The notes: generated from the sequence alone by a model not told the origin. Numbered from the stretch's first letter, positions 49,820 to 58,987 are shown. The stretch: 64,000 nucleotides of DNA from RGIG4079 sp045576735 (GCA_045576735.1 JAZNGZ010000056.1:45361-109360); one strand, 5' to 3'. Translations and numbers: made by a program.

Positions 49820-50125
49820 TTATAATTTATTTTCTACTGTGATTTGTAGGGGAAATCCGTTTTCACGAGCCATTGATGTGGCTTTGTCGCACTTTGAGTG
49901 TGCGATGTCATATATATATGATCCAACAATGGCTTCCCCGTTTTCATGTATGTGTAACATTATTTGTACCGCTTCATCGCTTGACTTGTCGAAAATGCTT
50001 ATGAGTACCATAACTACGAAGTCCATTGTGGTGAAGTCGTCATTATGCATTACAACATTATATAGTAGGGGTTTACGTTCTCGGTATCGTGTTGCTGTGC
50101 TAGATGAAGATTGTTGTTGTTCCAT
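49820..50125 (-). CDS. clpS: ATP-dependent Clp protease adaptor ClpS
   Basis: The 101-residue adaptor has the signature YNVVMHNDDFTTMDFVV (about 22-38), where the Asn-Asp pair binds the substrate N-terminus, and the later VGSYIYDIAHSKCDKAT block. It recognises primary N-degrons and delivers them to ClpA. The flexible N-terminal tail is Ser/Gln-rich. It is first in the operon clpS-clpA-aat, 16 bases before clpA, behind a promoter at 50183-50214. Confidence 0.95.
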   Translation of the reverse strand: MEQQQSSSSTATRYRERKPLLYNVVMHNDDFTTMDFVVMVLISIFDKSSDEAVQIMLHIHENGEAIVGSYIYDIAHSKCDKATSMARENGFPLQITVENKL

Positions 50126-50182
50126 ACTATTGTATTAGTGATTTGCTGTTGGCAATATAAAATAGGGTTATATTTAGATGTG

Positions 50183-50214
50183 CAAATTTAATTAATATCT
50201 TTAGCCTTCACAAC
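50183..50214 (-). promoter_or_regulatory. Promoter of the clpS-clpA-aat operon
   Basis: On the minus strand TAAATTTG (50183-50190) matches TAnnTTTG and GTTG (50211-50214) lies 20 bases upstream in place of TTTG. The transcript would start near 50176, about 50 bases before clpS. Confidence 0.55.
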
Positions 50215-50251
50215 TTTTTGAGGTAAAAAGAAGTTGGATATTGTTGTAATT

Positions 50252-50290
50252 GAAATAAAAAGAAGGAGCAACAATCGATGTCGCTCCTTC
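50252..50290 (-). terminator. Terminator after the FadL-type gene
   Basis: On the minus strand GAAGGAGC and GCTCCTTC form an 8-bp stem with a 13-base loop, followed by TTTTTATTTC. It lies 27 bases after the stop at 50317. Confidence 0.85.
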
Positions 50291-50316
50291 AATGATATAA
50301 CTGATATAGTGGTTGA

Positions 50317-51711
50317 TTAGAATGAATAGCTGATACCGATTGCAGGGATAAGAGCTTTAATGTCGTATTTAGCATTGAATGTTTTTTCAATGCCACCAAG
50401 ATTTTTCGCTACTTGATTTGCTGCATCTTGACCCATAGCGTCAAAAGTAGTTTGGTAAGCTTGAGCGGCTACAAGGTCGGTGTATGAGTTTGAACCTTTG
50501 CGAGCGAGACCTTCTACATATGTGAATGCGAGGTCGACTGACAAGTTTTGGGTTGGACGGAATGAAAGACCTAAGCTAGGCAATAATCGTGTCATGCCGG
50601 GAGTTTCGGGGTTGAAGAAGTCTTCGTCAACAGGAGAGTTGTCAACAACAAAACCTGCACGCAAGTCAAGACGTTCGGTCATTTCATATTGAGCACCTAG
50701 ACGGAAAGCCCAAGAATCGCTATAGTTTTTAGGGAGTTTTTGGTCGAATGAATCTCCTAGTTTTTCTCCGAGGAAGTCGATGTTAAGTTCTTCATATGCA
50801 CCCCAACCACTTAATTGTGCATCAAATGCCAATGTGAGTTTCTTGATTGGTTTGTAGCTAACACCAAATGTCAATTGTGACACTGCAGGAAGTTTTGCTG
50901 AGAAGTTTGCACCATCTAATCCTGTGATAGAACTCAATTGAGACTCTGCAAATTCATTTGCGTAAGTGAGTTTTGCATCACCCGATTTCACTTTCATATC
51001 CATTTTTGATTTGTAGCTGGCACCTACAGTAATTTTGTCGTTGATATCCCACATTGCACCTACATTAAAACCGAGCGCAACTTCGGCAGTACCTTTGAGG
51101 TTTACCGATGCAGGGGTAGTGCCTTTAAAGAAATATTCAGAAGGAACTCCATTTATTCCTAATACTTTGTCGAAAGTTTCGGGATTTACAAGACCTTTGT
51201 TTAGGTCAATGTTGCCCCATGCAATCATCAATCCGGCACCTACTGATAGGTTAGGGAGGATTTTATAAGCAACTGTTGGTTGAATATTGAAAACTTGAAG
51301 TTTTACTGATTGACTAAGAACTGCGCCTGGCCAGTTGTCGGTCCAGTCTATACCGCTACCATATGGAGTGTTGATTGTGATACCGGCTTTGAGGTTGTCG
51401 TAGATAGAGAATGCTCCACTGATTTGGAAGGGAGTGCTCACATCGCTACTTGTTTCATATTTGCTACCATCTTCGAGTGTTGCTGTTACTGTAGAGAAAA
51501 TGGGGCTTACACTTGCAGAAAGGTCAAATGTTTTGTTCATGAACCCCATACCTGCAGGGTTGAATATCATACTTTCAGAACCTAATTTTTGGGCAACACC
51601 AGTGTGACCCATACCTTCTTGTTTAACACTGAGAGTGTTTACTTGATAACCTTCGCCCATCATCGTCAACGATGCTGCAAAAGCGAGGGTAGAAAAAATA
51701 ATTTTTTTCAT
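50317..51711 (-). CDS. FadL/OmpP1 family outer-membrane transport protein, 464 aa
   Basis: I use the ATG at 51711 (MKKIIFSTLAFAASLTMMGE), which opens a signal peptide; a start three codons upstream is possible. The mature protein shows the FadL features GMGHTGVAQKLGSESMIFNP, followed by AGMGF, and TPYGSGIDW, and it ends with ISYSF as outer-membrane barrels do. FadL proteins pass hydrophobic compounds through the outer membrane; the substrate here is unknown. It is transcribed alone, with its own promoter box and terminator. Confidence 0.85.
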   Translation of the reverse strand: MKKIIFSTLAFAASLTMMGEGYQVNTLSVKQEGMGHTGVAQKLGSESMIFNPAGMGFMNKTFDLSASVSPIFSTVTATLEDGSKYETSSDVSTPFQISGAFSIYDNLKAGITINTPYGSGIDWTDNWPGAVLSQSVKLQVFNIQPTVAYKILPNLSVGAGLMIAWGNIDLNKGLVNPETFDKVLGINGVPSEYFFKGTTPASVNLKGTAEVALGFNVGAMWDINDKITVGASYKSKMDMKVKSGDAKLTYANEFAESQLSSITGLDGANFSAKLPAVSQLTFGVSYKPIKKLTLAFDAQLSGWGAYEELNIDFLGEKLGDSFDQKLPKNYSDSWAFRLGAQYEMTERLDLRAGFVVDNSPVDEDFFNPETPGMTRLLPSLGLSFRPTQNLSVDLAFTYVEGLARKGSNSYTDLVAAQAYQTTFDAMGQDAANQVAKNLGGIEKTFNAKYDIKALIPAIGISYSF

Positions 51712-51741
51712 AAAATACAATTAATTAATCAAAAACGGTCA

Positions 51742-51749
51742 CAAAGTTA
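51742..51749 (-). promoter_or_regulatory. -7 box for the FadL-type gene
   Basis: On the minus strand TAACTTTG matches TAnnTTTG, about 30 bases before the start codon at 51711. The upstream TTTG element is not at the ideal distance. Confidence 0.5.
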
Positions 51750-51845
51750 TGTATAAATATTAAATTATGTTATACAATTTAACAACTTTTTAGTTTTTAT
51801 ATTGGTCTTTTACAGATAAAAATTGGTCAATTTTTCTGATATTTA

Positions 51846-51886
51846 GAAATAAAAAACTCAGCATAGTTTGGTTATTATGCTGAGTT
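51846..51886 (-). terminator. Terminator of the grpE-dnaJ operon
   Basis: On the minus strand AACTCAGCATA and TATGCTGAGTT form an 11-bp stem with a 10-base loop, followed by TTTTATTTC. It lies 23 bases after the dnaJ stop. Confidence 0.9.
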
Positions 51887-51909
51887 GTAGGCGATTGTAT
51901 GTAAGAGTG

Positions 51910-53061
51910 CTATTCAAACATATGGTTCAATTTGCTGAAAATTCGGTTTTTTGTGTCGTCGGTAGCTACAATGTTGTCTGAGTTTTTGAGGGCTTCAAAA
52001 GCTTTGCGTTCGTCATTGTTGAGTTGCTCTGGGATATATACCATAATATTGATAAGTTGATCACCTGTACCATATCCATTAACCGATGGCAACCCTTTGC
52101 CTCTGAGTCGTAATATTTTGCCGGGTTGTGTTCCCGGGGCAATTTTTACTCTTGCTCTACCCGAGATTGTTGGAACTTCAACGCTACCGCCAAGAGCAGC
52201 TGTTGCAACATCGAGCATGAGGTTGTAAATCACATCGCTATCTTCGCGAATTAATTCGGGGTGTTGTATTTCTTCAACAACAACAAGCAAATCTCCATTA
52301 ACTCCACCTCGGCGAGCAGCATTGCCTTTGCCGTTGACTTTTATAGTCATGCCGTCGGCAACTCCGGCAGGTATATTGATTGAAACAGTTTGTTCTTTGC
52401 GTTCAACTCCTTCGCCATGGCATTTATCGCATTTGTCGGTAATGATTTTGCCACTTCCTTCACAAGTGGGGCACATTGCAGTTGATTGCATGGTGCCAAG
52501 GATTGTTTGCTGACGATGAACTACTGTGCCAGATCCATTACAAGTGGAGCATGTAGAGTATGCCGAACCATTTTTTGCTCCGGTGCCATTACATTTGTCG
52601 CAGCTAACCATCGTTGGGATTTTCAATGTTTTTGACACACCTTTTGCAATTTCTTCGAGGGTGAGTGACACTTTTATGCGAAGGTCGCTACCACGTCGTT
52701 GACGGCGTCCGCGTCCACCTGTTGCACCTCCAAATCCGCCAAAGTGCCCCCCAAAAATGTCGCCAAATTGAGAGAATATGTCTTCCATTGACATTCCTCC
52801 ACCAAAACCGCCAAAACCGCCAAAACCACCGGCAGCTTGAGTTCCGGCATGGCCAAATTGGTCGTAACGAGCTCGCTTATCGGGATTGCTCAATACATCA
52901 TAAGCTTCAGCAGCTTCTTTAAATTTCTCCTCGGCCTCTTTGTCATCGGGGTTCTTGTCGGGGTGATATTTAATAGCGAGTTTGCGGTATGCTTTTTTTA
53001 TCTCTTCGGCTGTGGCGTTTTTACTTACGCCAAGCACTTCGTAGTAATCTCTTTTATTCAT
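51910..53061 (-). CDS. dnaJ: Chaperone protein DnaJ
   Basis: The 383-residue type I Hsp40 has a J domain (1-70) with HPD in KYHPDKNPDDKE, a Gly/Phe region with GGFGGFGGFGGGM (about 78-90), four CxxCxGxG zinc motifs (CDKCNGTG, CSTCNGSG, CPTCEGSG, CDKCHGEG) and a C-terminal substrate-binding domain. It stimulates DnaK ATPase and delivers substrates. It follows grpE by 35 bases; dnaK is not in the window. Confidence 0.97.
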   Translation of the reverse strand: MNKRDYYEVLGVSKNATAEEIKKAYRKLAIKYHPDKNPDDKEAEEKFKEAAEAYDVLSNPDKRARYDQFGHAGTQAAGGFGGFGGFGGGMSMEDIFSQFGDIFGGHFGGFGGATGGRGRRQRRGSDLRIKVSLTLEEIAKGVSKTLKIPTMVSCDKCNGTGAKNGSAYSTCSTCNGSGTVVHRQQTILGTMQSTAMCPTCEGSGKIITDKCDKCHGEGVERKEQTVSINIPAGVADGMTIKVNGKGNAARRGGVNGDLLVVVEEIQHPELIREDSDVIYNLMLDVATAALGGSVEVPTISGRARVKIAPGTQPGKILRLRGKGLPSVNGYGTGDQLINIMVYIPEQLNNDERKAFEALKNSDNIVATDDTKNRIFSKLNHMFE

Positions 53062-53096
53062 GTTGAAGTCAGAGTATTAATTAGGTGGTAAAAATT

Positions 53097-53672
53097 TTAT
53101 TGTGCAACTGCAACTTTAGAATGACGGATTACTTTATCGTTGATTGTGTAACCTTTCATCACGGTGTCGACAACTTTTCCTTTTTGGGTTTCATTGGCAG
53201 CAGGAATCATCGCGATAGCTTCATGCAGTTCGGTATCGAAATCGGTGCCATTACTTTCAATTGCCTTTACACCATTTTGCTCTAGGTATTTTATGAATTT
53301 GTTATAGATGAGTTCCATCCCTTCCTTGACAGCTGCAGCATCGGTTGTTTTGGCCATGGCTGATAGCCCACGTTCAAAGTCGTCAACTACAGGGAGCAAC
53401 TCTTTCATTGCTTTCTCGGTGGCGTTGCGAATTATGTCGGCATTCTGTTTGATGGTGCGTTTGCGGAAGTTGTCAAATTCGGCCCTCAAAAACAAGTATT
53501 CTTTTTTTGATGCTTCAAGTTGTTGTTTGAGTTGTTCAGTCTCTGATAATGCTTCGTCGCTATCTTCTGTTGCAATGTTTCCATTATCGATGTTTTCATC
53601 GGTTGAAATAGCTGCAACTTCGTTCTCTTCGTTTAATGTTTCTTCAACTTGAGGTTCTTCTTTCGTGCTCAT
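53097..53672 (-). CDS. grpE: Nucleotide exchange factor GrpE
   Basis: The 191-residue protein has an acidic N-terminal tail, a long coiled coil (about 45-85), then FDNFRKRTIKQNADI and the C-terminal beta domain with GTDFDTELHEAIAMIP and KGYTINDKVIRHSKVAVA, the GrpE signature. GrpE releases ADP from DnaK. It is the first gene of the grpE-dnaJ operon. Confidence 0.97.
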   Translation of the reverse strand: MSTKEEPQVEETLNEENEVAAISTDENIDNGNIATEDSDEALSETEQLKQQLEASKKEYLFLRAEFDNFRKRTIKQNADIIRNATEKAMKELLPVVDDFERGLSAMAKTTDAAAVKEGMELIYNKFIKYLEQNGVKAIESNGTDFDTELHEAIAMIPAANETQKGKVVDTVMKGYTINDKVIRHSKVAVAQ

Positions 53673-53754
53673 TATAATGGTTGTTTTTATTCAATATTAA
53701 TTTAAACAACCTTCTCATCAAAAAGGTTGCCAAAATATCGATTGGAGGGAATTA

Positions 53755-54576
53755 TTATAAATTTCCTACAAATATGTCACATTGATTAAATAGTGGGAGC
53801 GTGTCTTCTGCCAATTTGTCACTTTCGAAAATGCCGTAAACGGCCGAGCCCGACCCCGACATGGATGCGTATTTTGCTCCCATTGCAATAATCTGTTCTT
53901 TGATGTTTTTTATAATAGGATGAATTGGGAATATACTATCCTCAAAGTCGTTTTTTATCAAGTCTTGCCATTGCGAAATGGGTGTGGCTATTAGTTGGCT
54001 AAGAGAAGTCTGTGGTATTGATGGTGTTACTCCTGAATATGCTTGGGCAGTGGGTACGCTTACTTGTGGCTTTACTACTAATATCTTGTAACCTGATAAA
54101 TCAATCGAAATGGGAGAGAAGTCGGTGCCAATTCCGGTTGCAAGCATAGGGGTATTGTATATGAAAAACGGGCAATCAGCTCCTATTGTAGCTGCAATTT
54201 GAGCTAAATCGTTATCAGATGCACCTATTTCAAATAGTTGGTTGAGAGTAATGAGGGTGAATGCGGCATCTGCGCTTCCACCTCCTAGTCCTGCTCCGTC
54301 GGGGATTATTTTGTGTAGGATTATATTGACGGCAGGTAGGTTATAACGTTTTTCCATAGCTCTGTAGGCTTTCATCACGAGATTTTTCTCAATGGGGCAG
54401 TTTACTGCTCTCCCATGAGTGGAGAGGGTTGTCTCATTGCTATTAGAACGAGTAATCTCAAGAATGTCACACCAAGGGATAGGTACCATTACGGTTTCGA
54501 TGTTATGGTATCCATCATTGCGTCGTGATGTAATATTGAGCCCTATGTTTATTTTTGCGTTTGGAAACGTTACCAT
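53755..54576 (-). CDS. ispE: 4-(cytidine 5'-diphospho)-2-C-methyl-D-erythritol kinase
   Basis: IspE is the GHMP kinase of the MEP isoprenoid pathway. The 273-residue protein has the N-terminal PNAKINIGLNITSRRNDGYH, the ATP loop IPDGAGLGGGSADAAF (about 90-105) and the C-terminal GAKYASMSGSGSAVYGIF. It is the last gene of the leftward operon that also holds ispH, another enzyme of the same pathway. Confidence 0.95.
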   Translation of the reverse strand: MVTFPNAKINIGLNITSRRNDGYHNIETVMVPIPWCDILEITRSNSNETTLSTHGRAVNCPIEKNLVMKAYRAMEKRYNLPAVNIILHKIIPDGAGLGGGSADAAFTLITLNQLFEIGASDNDLAQIAATIGADCPFFIYNTPMLATGIGTDFSPISIDLSGYKILVVKPQVSVPTAQAYSGVTPSIPQTSLSQLIATPISQWQDLIKNDFEDSIFPIHPIIKNIKEQIIAMGAKYASMSGSGSAVYGIFESDKLAEDTLPLFNQCDIFVGNL

Positions 54577-54583
54577 TTGGAGG

Positions 54584-54910
54584 TTATTTTTTTATGATTT
54601 CGTTAGCTAATTCAGGGTTTGCCTCTTTTAGATGTTTTTCAAACATTTGTATGTAGTAGTCGGCTTCGTCGTTAAGCCCTTCGGCGCGTAAATCTTGCTC
54701 GTGAGCTCTAATCTCAAAGAGTTTTTGTTGGGTTTTCTTTCTGTCTATGGGGTATTTAGCCATTTCTTGGGCATGTTGTTTTGCTACGGCTTCCACGTCG
54801 GGGAATTTTTTCACCACTTTGGTTTGGGTGTTGGTATCTTCTGAGCAGGCAGTAGTTAATAATGAAATTGATAATGCGCTGATAGCAATTAATTTGTTGA
54901 ATAGTCTCAT
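54584..54910 (-). CDS. Small lipoprotein, 108 aa
   Basis: A 108-residue protein with signal peptide and lipobox LLTTAC (Cys at about 22), then a helical, Lys/Glu-rich mature part. It resembles short unnamed lipoproteins of Bacteroidales. The start overlaps the exonuclease stop by 4 bases (ATGA) and the stop is 7 bases before ispE. Function unknown. Confidence 0.75.
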   Translation of the reverse strand: MRLFNKLIAISALSISLLTTACSEDTNTQTKVVKKFPDVEAVAKQHAQEMAKYPIDRKKTQQKLFEIRAHEQDLRAEGLNDEADYYIQMFEKHLKEANPELANEIIKK

Positions 54911-55407
54911 AATATTGAAATAGCAATTTTAGCACACGCTTCGGCGTCGGCTAAAGCGTTATGATGGTTGTTAAATGGTATTCCTAAGAATTCACAAAGG
55001 TGAGGGAGAGAATAAGAGGGGCAAAGCTTTCGGGGTATTTCTCTTCGGGCTTTGCTTAGGGTGCAATAGAAAGCGTTTTGAGGAGGCTCTATTTGATAAG
55101 TGCGGCATGCAGCTTTTATGCATCGTTCGTCAAATGTTTTGTTATGTGCAACTAATGGTAGGTCGCCAATAAAGTCGTATAGTTTGTCCCACACTTGGTC
55201 AAAACATGGTTGCGTTTCTGTGTCTTTGCGATAGATGCCGTGAATTTCTTCACTGAATTTTTTGATATACCAATTAGGTTCGGGTTTTACAAGATGATAA
55301 AATTGGTCGACGATGCATTTGTCAATGACTTTCACAGCCCCTATAGCGCATATGCTAGTGGGAATGTGATTGGCGGTTTCCACGTCGATTGCAACAAAAT
55401 TATTCAT
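54907..55407 (-). CDS. DnaQ-like 3'-5' exonuclease (DEDDh), 166 aa
   Basis: The 166-residue protein has D8 and E10 in FVAIDVETAN, LPLVAHNKTFDERCI (second Asp) and HHNALADAEACAKIA (His and last Asp), which complete the DEDDh set. This type trims nucleic-acid 3' ends, as in DNA polymerase III epsilon or small stand-alone exonucleases. Its start overlaps the end of ispH by 8 bases and its stop overlaps the lipoprotein start. The precise substrate is unknown. Confidence 0.85.
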   Translation of the reverse strand: MNNFVAIDVETANHIPTSICAIGAVKVIDKCIVDQFYHLVKPEPNWYIKKFSEEIHGIYRKDTETQPCFDQVWDKLYDFIGDLPLVAHNKTFDERCIKAACRTYQIEPPQNAFYCTLSKARREIPRKLCPSYSLPHLCEFLGIPFNNHHNALADAEACAKIAISIL

Positions 55408-56275
55408 CGTGATTATTGATTAATAGATTTACTTTTGATTTTACGTTTTCCATTAACCAGCGAGGTGTGGAGGTGGCTCCACATATACCTATGGTGTCGA
55501 TGCCGATGAGCCAATCGGGGTTTATTTCGTCTTCGTTGGAGATGAAATGAGTGTTGGGATTAACGTCGAGACATTCGTTGTATAGAATTTTTCCATTGCT
55601 CGATTTCTTTCCGCTTACGAATAACACGAGCTGGTGATTTGATGCGAATTGGCGTATGTGATCAACTCGATTGGCGACTTGGCGGCATATTGTATCGTAG
55701 CTTTTAAACGTGCTATCGGGGGACTTATGTGCCGATATTTCTTCGATGATTTTGGTAAAACCTTGTAACGATTTGGTGGTTTGAGAATAAAGAGCAATAT
55801 CGTGGTTGAGGTCTACTTTATCGAGTTGAGAAATGTCTTCTACAACAATAGCTTCACCATTGGTTTGTCCTACAAGTCCATTGACTTCGGCATGTCCGTT
55901 TTTGCCGTATATTACTATTTGTGGACGAGGACAGGCTGTGTCATATGTCTCTTTGATGCGTCGTTGCAATTGTAGTACCACGGGGCATGTGGCATCGATG
56001 ATTTCAATGTTGTTCTTTCGTGCGAGTTCGTATGTGGCCGGTGGCTCTCCATGAGCTCTGAGTAGCACTTTTACGTTGTGAAGAAGTTTCATTTCTTCGT
56101 GAGTAATGGTGATGAGACCTTTGCTACGGAGTCGTTCCACTTCGTCGCTATTGTGTACGATGTCGCCCAAGCAGTAGAGTCGCCCTGTTTTTTCAAGTTC
56201 CTCTTCAGCTTTGCGAATGGCAGTCACCACTCCAAAACAAAATCCTGATTTGTTGTCGATTTCAATCGATGGCAT
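55400..56275 (-). CDS. ispH: 4-hydroxy-3-methylbut-2-enyl diphosphate reductase
   Basis: IspH (LytB) makes IPP and DMAPP in the last step of the MEP pathway with a 4Fe-4S cluster. The 291-residue protein has its three cluster cysteines: C13 (SGFCFGV), C97 (DATCPVV) and C265 (GICGATSTP), and the motifs LGDIVHN, LLRAHGEPP and IYGKNGHAEVNGLVGQ. Length is normal. It lies 8 bases after cmk; ispE is in the same operon. Confidence 0.97.
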   Translation of the reverse strand: MPSIEIDNKSGFCFGVVTAIRKAEEELEKTGRLYCLGDIVHNSDEVERLRSKGLITITHEEMKLLHNVKVLLRAHGEPPATYELARKNNIEIIDATCPVVLQLQRRIKETYDTACPRPQIVIYGKNGHAEVNGLVGQTNGEAIVVEDISQLDKVDLNHDIALYSQTTKSLQGFTKIIEEISAHKSPDSTFKSYDTICRQVANRVDHIRQFASNHQLVLFVSGKKSSNGKILYNECLDVNPNTHFISNEDEINPDWLIGIDTIGICGATSTPRWLMENVKSKVNLLINNHDE

Positions 56276-56283
56276 CAGCAGAG

Positions 56284-56988
56284 TTAGTTGAGTTTGGAGA
56301 TAGTTTCGTTATAGCGGTCAATCAGCCATTGGTTTTGTTGGTCGATTGTCATTGTTGAATTGTCGAGTAGTAGAGCATCGTCGGCACGGCGTAGAGGACT
56401 TTCTTCGCGGTTTTCGTCGATGTGGTCGCGAGTCACGACGTTTTCGAGCACTTCCTCATAAGTTGATTGTTGTCCTTTTTCGAGTAATTCTTTGTGTCGG
56501 CGCATAGCTCGAGTTTCAGCCGATGCATTTACGAATATTTTCAGCTCGGCGTTAGGGAACACAGTTGTGCCTATGTCGCGTCCATCCATTACGATACCTT
56601 TTTCAGCTCCAAATGCTTGTTGCATCGCTACCAAAGCATGGCGAATGGCAGGTATTACGGCTACTTGCGACACATTGTTTGATACGTCGAGTTGGCGTAT
56701 CTCTTTCTCTACATCTTCACCATTGAGCATGGTGTGTTGTCCGTCGTTACACACTTTGAAGTTGATGTTGATATTGGGAAGAGATGCTACAAGGGAGTCG
56801 CAGTCGACAATATGGTCGGGAGTTATCATATTATTGCGCATTGCGTATAAAGTGACAGCTCGATACATTGCTCCCGAATCGATATATCTGTATCCTATTT
56901 TTTTAGCAAGAGCTTTTGCCATGCTACTTTTGCCTGATGAAGAATATCCATCAATGGCTATAGTAATCATTGGAGTGGGTTGGGTCAT
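56284..56988 (-). CDS. cmk: Cytidylate kinase
   Basis: The kinase turns CMP and dCMP into the diphosphates. The 234-residue protein has the P-loop GYSSSGKSS (14-22), YRYIDSGAMYRAVTL, GIVMDGRDIGTTVFPNAE and RDHIDENREESPLRRADDAL, all family signatures. It follows porQ by 21 bases and precedes ispH, an order common in Bacteroidales. Confidence 0.97.
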   Translation of the reverse strand: MTQPTPMITIAIDGYSSSGKSSMAKALAKKIGYRYIDSGAMYRAVTLYAMRNNMITPDHIVDCDSLVASLPNININFKVCNDGQHTMLNGEDVEKEIRQLDVSNNVSQVAVIPAIRHALVAMQQAFGAEKGIVMDGRDIGTTVFPNAELKIFVNASAETRAMRRHKELLEKGQQSTYEEVLENVVTRDHIDENREESPLRRADDALLLDNSTMTIDQQNQWLIDRYNETISKLN

Positions 56989-57009
56989 GTTATTATATAT
57001 AATAATGTG

Positions 57010-58050
57010 TTATTTAATAAAATCGTTTAGGTTGGTGGTGAGATTTACCATAAATGTAGTAGCGCCTGTGTGGGGTTGGGCAAATGCCACATCAATGCCG
57101 AATGATTTCACGTTTAGGCCTGCGCCAATGGAGAATCCCGAAAGAAAGTTGCGTGAATAGGTGCTCATGTCGGTGCGAGTCTTGTAATTGTAACCAAGAG
57201 AAATGCGGAAGCGCTCAGATGGAACAAAGTCAGCCCCAAAAACGAGGTGTCGGAACAGATTTGAGCCAAAAGAATTTTTTAATTCCATTTCATCCGATGA
57301 TGTTCCGTCGCCCGGGTCGTAGTAGGGTAGTTCCCATTTGGTTAGGTTCCATGCTGTGACTGATAGACGGAATGGTAGTTCACCCAAACCTTTGGTAAAG
57401 CCAAGTCGCACGTCGATAGGAAGACGATCGTATGACTCGTTGAAACGCTTGATTTGCCCTCCTAGATTAGCCCCTACGAGCGACATTGAAAAGTCGTTGT
57501 CGGGGTTGTAGTAGTTAATACCAAGGTCGGCAGCGAGAGCCATTGCCGAGTATTCGTCATAGGAACTGTGGACAAATTTGAGGTTGATTCCTCCGCGCCA
57601 GCGGTCGTTGATGTCGTGAGAGTAGGCAAGGTTGACTGCAATGTCTTTTGGCGAAAAAGTGCCGAGTACGGATCCGTTGATGTCGGTATATTTCATTTCA
57701 CCATATCCGAAGTATTGAATACCAACTGCCATAGCGCTTCTGTCGGATGTTTTTTTAGCAAATTTTAAGCCGGCAAAGTTGGTTTCGCCTATGTATCTCA
57801 TGTAGTTTATACCCAATTGCATGTCCATTTCGGGGCCTAAAAGAGCCGGGTTTTGGTCGGTAGTGTTGATGTTGTCTTCAACGGTTGTGATATTCATTCC
57901 ACCCAATCCGTATATATGAGATGACGATGGTAGGTTCAGAAAATTATATGATACCGAGCCGTCTTGGGCGCTCATAGTGAGCGAAGTGGCGAATGGTGCG
58001 CACAATAATATGATTAAATATTTGATGTTTCGAGTTAAGCGGTAAAGCAT
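57010..58050 (-). CDS. porQ: Type IX secretion system protein PorQ
   Basis: The 346-residue PorV/PorQ-type outer-membrane barrel has a signal peptide (cleavage near SAQDG) and the conserved start YNFLNLPSSSHIYGLGGMNI, then DQNPALL and repeated beta strands; it ends LTTNLNDFIK. PorQ works with PorU, PorV and PorZ at the cell surface to attach or process type IX cargo. A predicted cargo is encoded at 59918. It is the first gene of the operon with cmk and ispH. Confidence 0.9.
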   Translation of the reverse strand: MLYRLTRNIKYLIILLCAPFATSLTMSAQDGSVSYNFLNLPSSSHIYGLGGMNITTVEDNINTTDQNPALLGPEMDMQLGINYMRYIGETNFAGLKFAKKTSDRSAMAVGIQYFGYGEMKYTDINGSVLGTFSPKDIAVNLAYSHDINDRWRGGINLKFVHSSYDEYSAMALAADLGINYYNPDNDFSMSLVGANLGGQIKRFNESYDRLPIDVRLGFTKGLGELPFRLSVTAWNLTKWELPYYDPGDGTSSDEMELKNSFGSNLFRHLVFGADFVPSERFRISLGYNYKTRTDMSTYSRNFLSGFSIGAGLNVKSFGIDVAFAQPHTGATTFMVNLTTNLNDFIK

Positions 58051-58240
58051 TTCTTGTATTGTTAATTATATGTATTTTAAAGCCTTAGGAGCACCTTGTT
58101 GTAAAAGGCGCATTTTTAGGCTATTTTAATAACGTAGCAAATAGTGGTTCTATTATAAAAAAGTGTCGTTTTTTTACATATTTCTACAATGTAAATAAAC
58201 TTAAAACATTAATAATCATTCTCAAAATATGAAGTTAGTA

Positions 58241-58272
58241 TTTGTGTGATATAAAATAAGGGTATATATTTG
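58241..58272 (+). promoter_or_regulatory. Consensus Bacteroidota promoter for the TonB-C-domain gene
   Basis: TTTG (58241-58244), then exactly 20 bases, then TATATTTG (58265-58272). The start would be near 58278, about 25 bases before ATG 58303. It is the best consensus match in the plus strand of the chromosome part. The rest of 58051-58240 shows no gene and no clear leftward promoter for porQ. Confidence 0.75.
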
Positions 58273-58302
58273 CGTGAAAATTAATCAATCATATAAAACT
58301 TG

Positions 58303-58725
58303 ATGGTACGACACATATTTTTTTCGATAATTTTGTTGATAAGTGTTTGTAGTGTGCAGGCACAAATGCGTAGGGTCGCTCTTAATAATAATGCGTCAAA
58401 CGTCATTGATGTATTTGAATTGGGGGTTGTAGATGTAGAGCCTACGTTCCCGGGTGGAGAATGTGAGATGATTAATTTTATTAATGACAAACGTTGTTAT
58501 CCTGCCGATGCATATCAAAATAATATTCAAGGTAGAGTGATGTGTTCTTTTATCGTTTGCCCCGATGGAACGATAGGTAATATAGAGGTATTGAAATCGG
58601 TGTGTAGCAGTATTGATAATGAGGCGGTGCGCATAATCAAGCAGATGCCCCGATGGAGCGCAGGTAAAATTAATGGTAAAAAAGTGTATGTGAGGTGTGT
58701 GGTAACTATTCCATTTAGATTATAG
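58303..58725 (+). CDS. Secreted TonB C-terminal domain protein, 140 aa
   Basis: The start is ATG 58303 rather than a TTG three bases upstream. A signal peptide (MVRHIFFSIILLISVCSVQA) precedes a TonB_C-type fold: FPGGECEMINFINDKRCYPA, then GRVMCSFIVCPDGTIGNIEV, and AVRIIKQMPRWSAGKINGKK. It lacks the membrane anchor and Pro-rich spacer of a true energy transducer. Bacteroidales carry many such small proteins; their role is not settled. A terminator follows. Confidence 0.8.
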   Translation: MVRHIFFSIILLISVCSVQAQMRRVALNNNASNVIDVFELGVVDVEPTFPGGECEMINFINDKRCYPADAYQNNIQGRVMCSFIVCPDGTIGNIEVLKSVCSSIDNEAVRIIKQMPRWSAGKINGKKVYVRCVVTIPFRL

Positions 58726-58776
58726 GGGTTGCGGATAATAATTTAATTATAAGGGATTTGAAAAAAACAATAGAGA

Positions 58777-58809
58777 CGGTGGTTGAGTTACTCGACTGCC
58801 GGTTTTTTT
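58777..58809 (+). terminator. Terminator after the TonB-C-domain gene
   Basis: CGGTGGTTGAGT (58777-58788) pairs with ACTCGACTGCCG, with a G-U pair and a small mismatch, followed by seven T residues to 58809. It lies about 52 bases after the stop. Confidence 0.8.
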
Positions 58810-58941
58810 CTTTACAAAGTTAGCTCGATTACTATTAATGAGTGAAGGCATTTGTTTCGCTAAATGTAGTCCATGGTTGAAAAGTATCGGAAAATAGTGA
58901 AGAAAAAACGTTAAAAATGATGAGATTATATGAATAATGTG

Positions 58942-58949
58942 TAACTTTG
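58942..58949 (+). promoter_or_regulatory. -7 box for the propeller-amidase operon
   Basis: TAACTTTG matches TAnnTTTG, with a predicted start near 58955 and ATG at 58988. No TTTG lies at the ideal upstream spacing. It supports the start at 58988, since a longer frame from 58937 would begin before the transcript. Confidence 0.5.
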
Positions 58950-58987
58950 CAGGCTTAAGAATTATCTCAAAATTTTATATTTATTTT

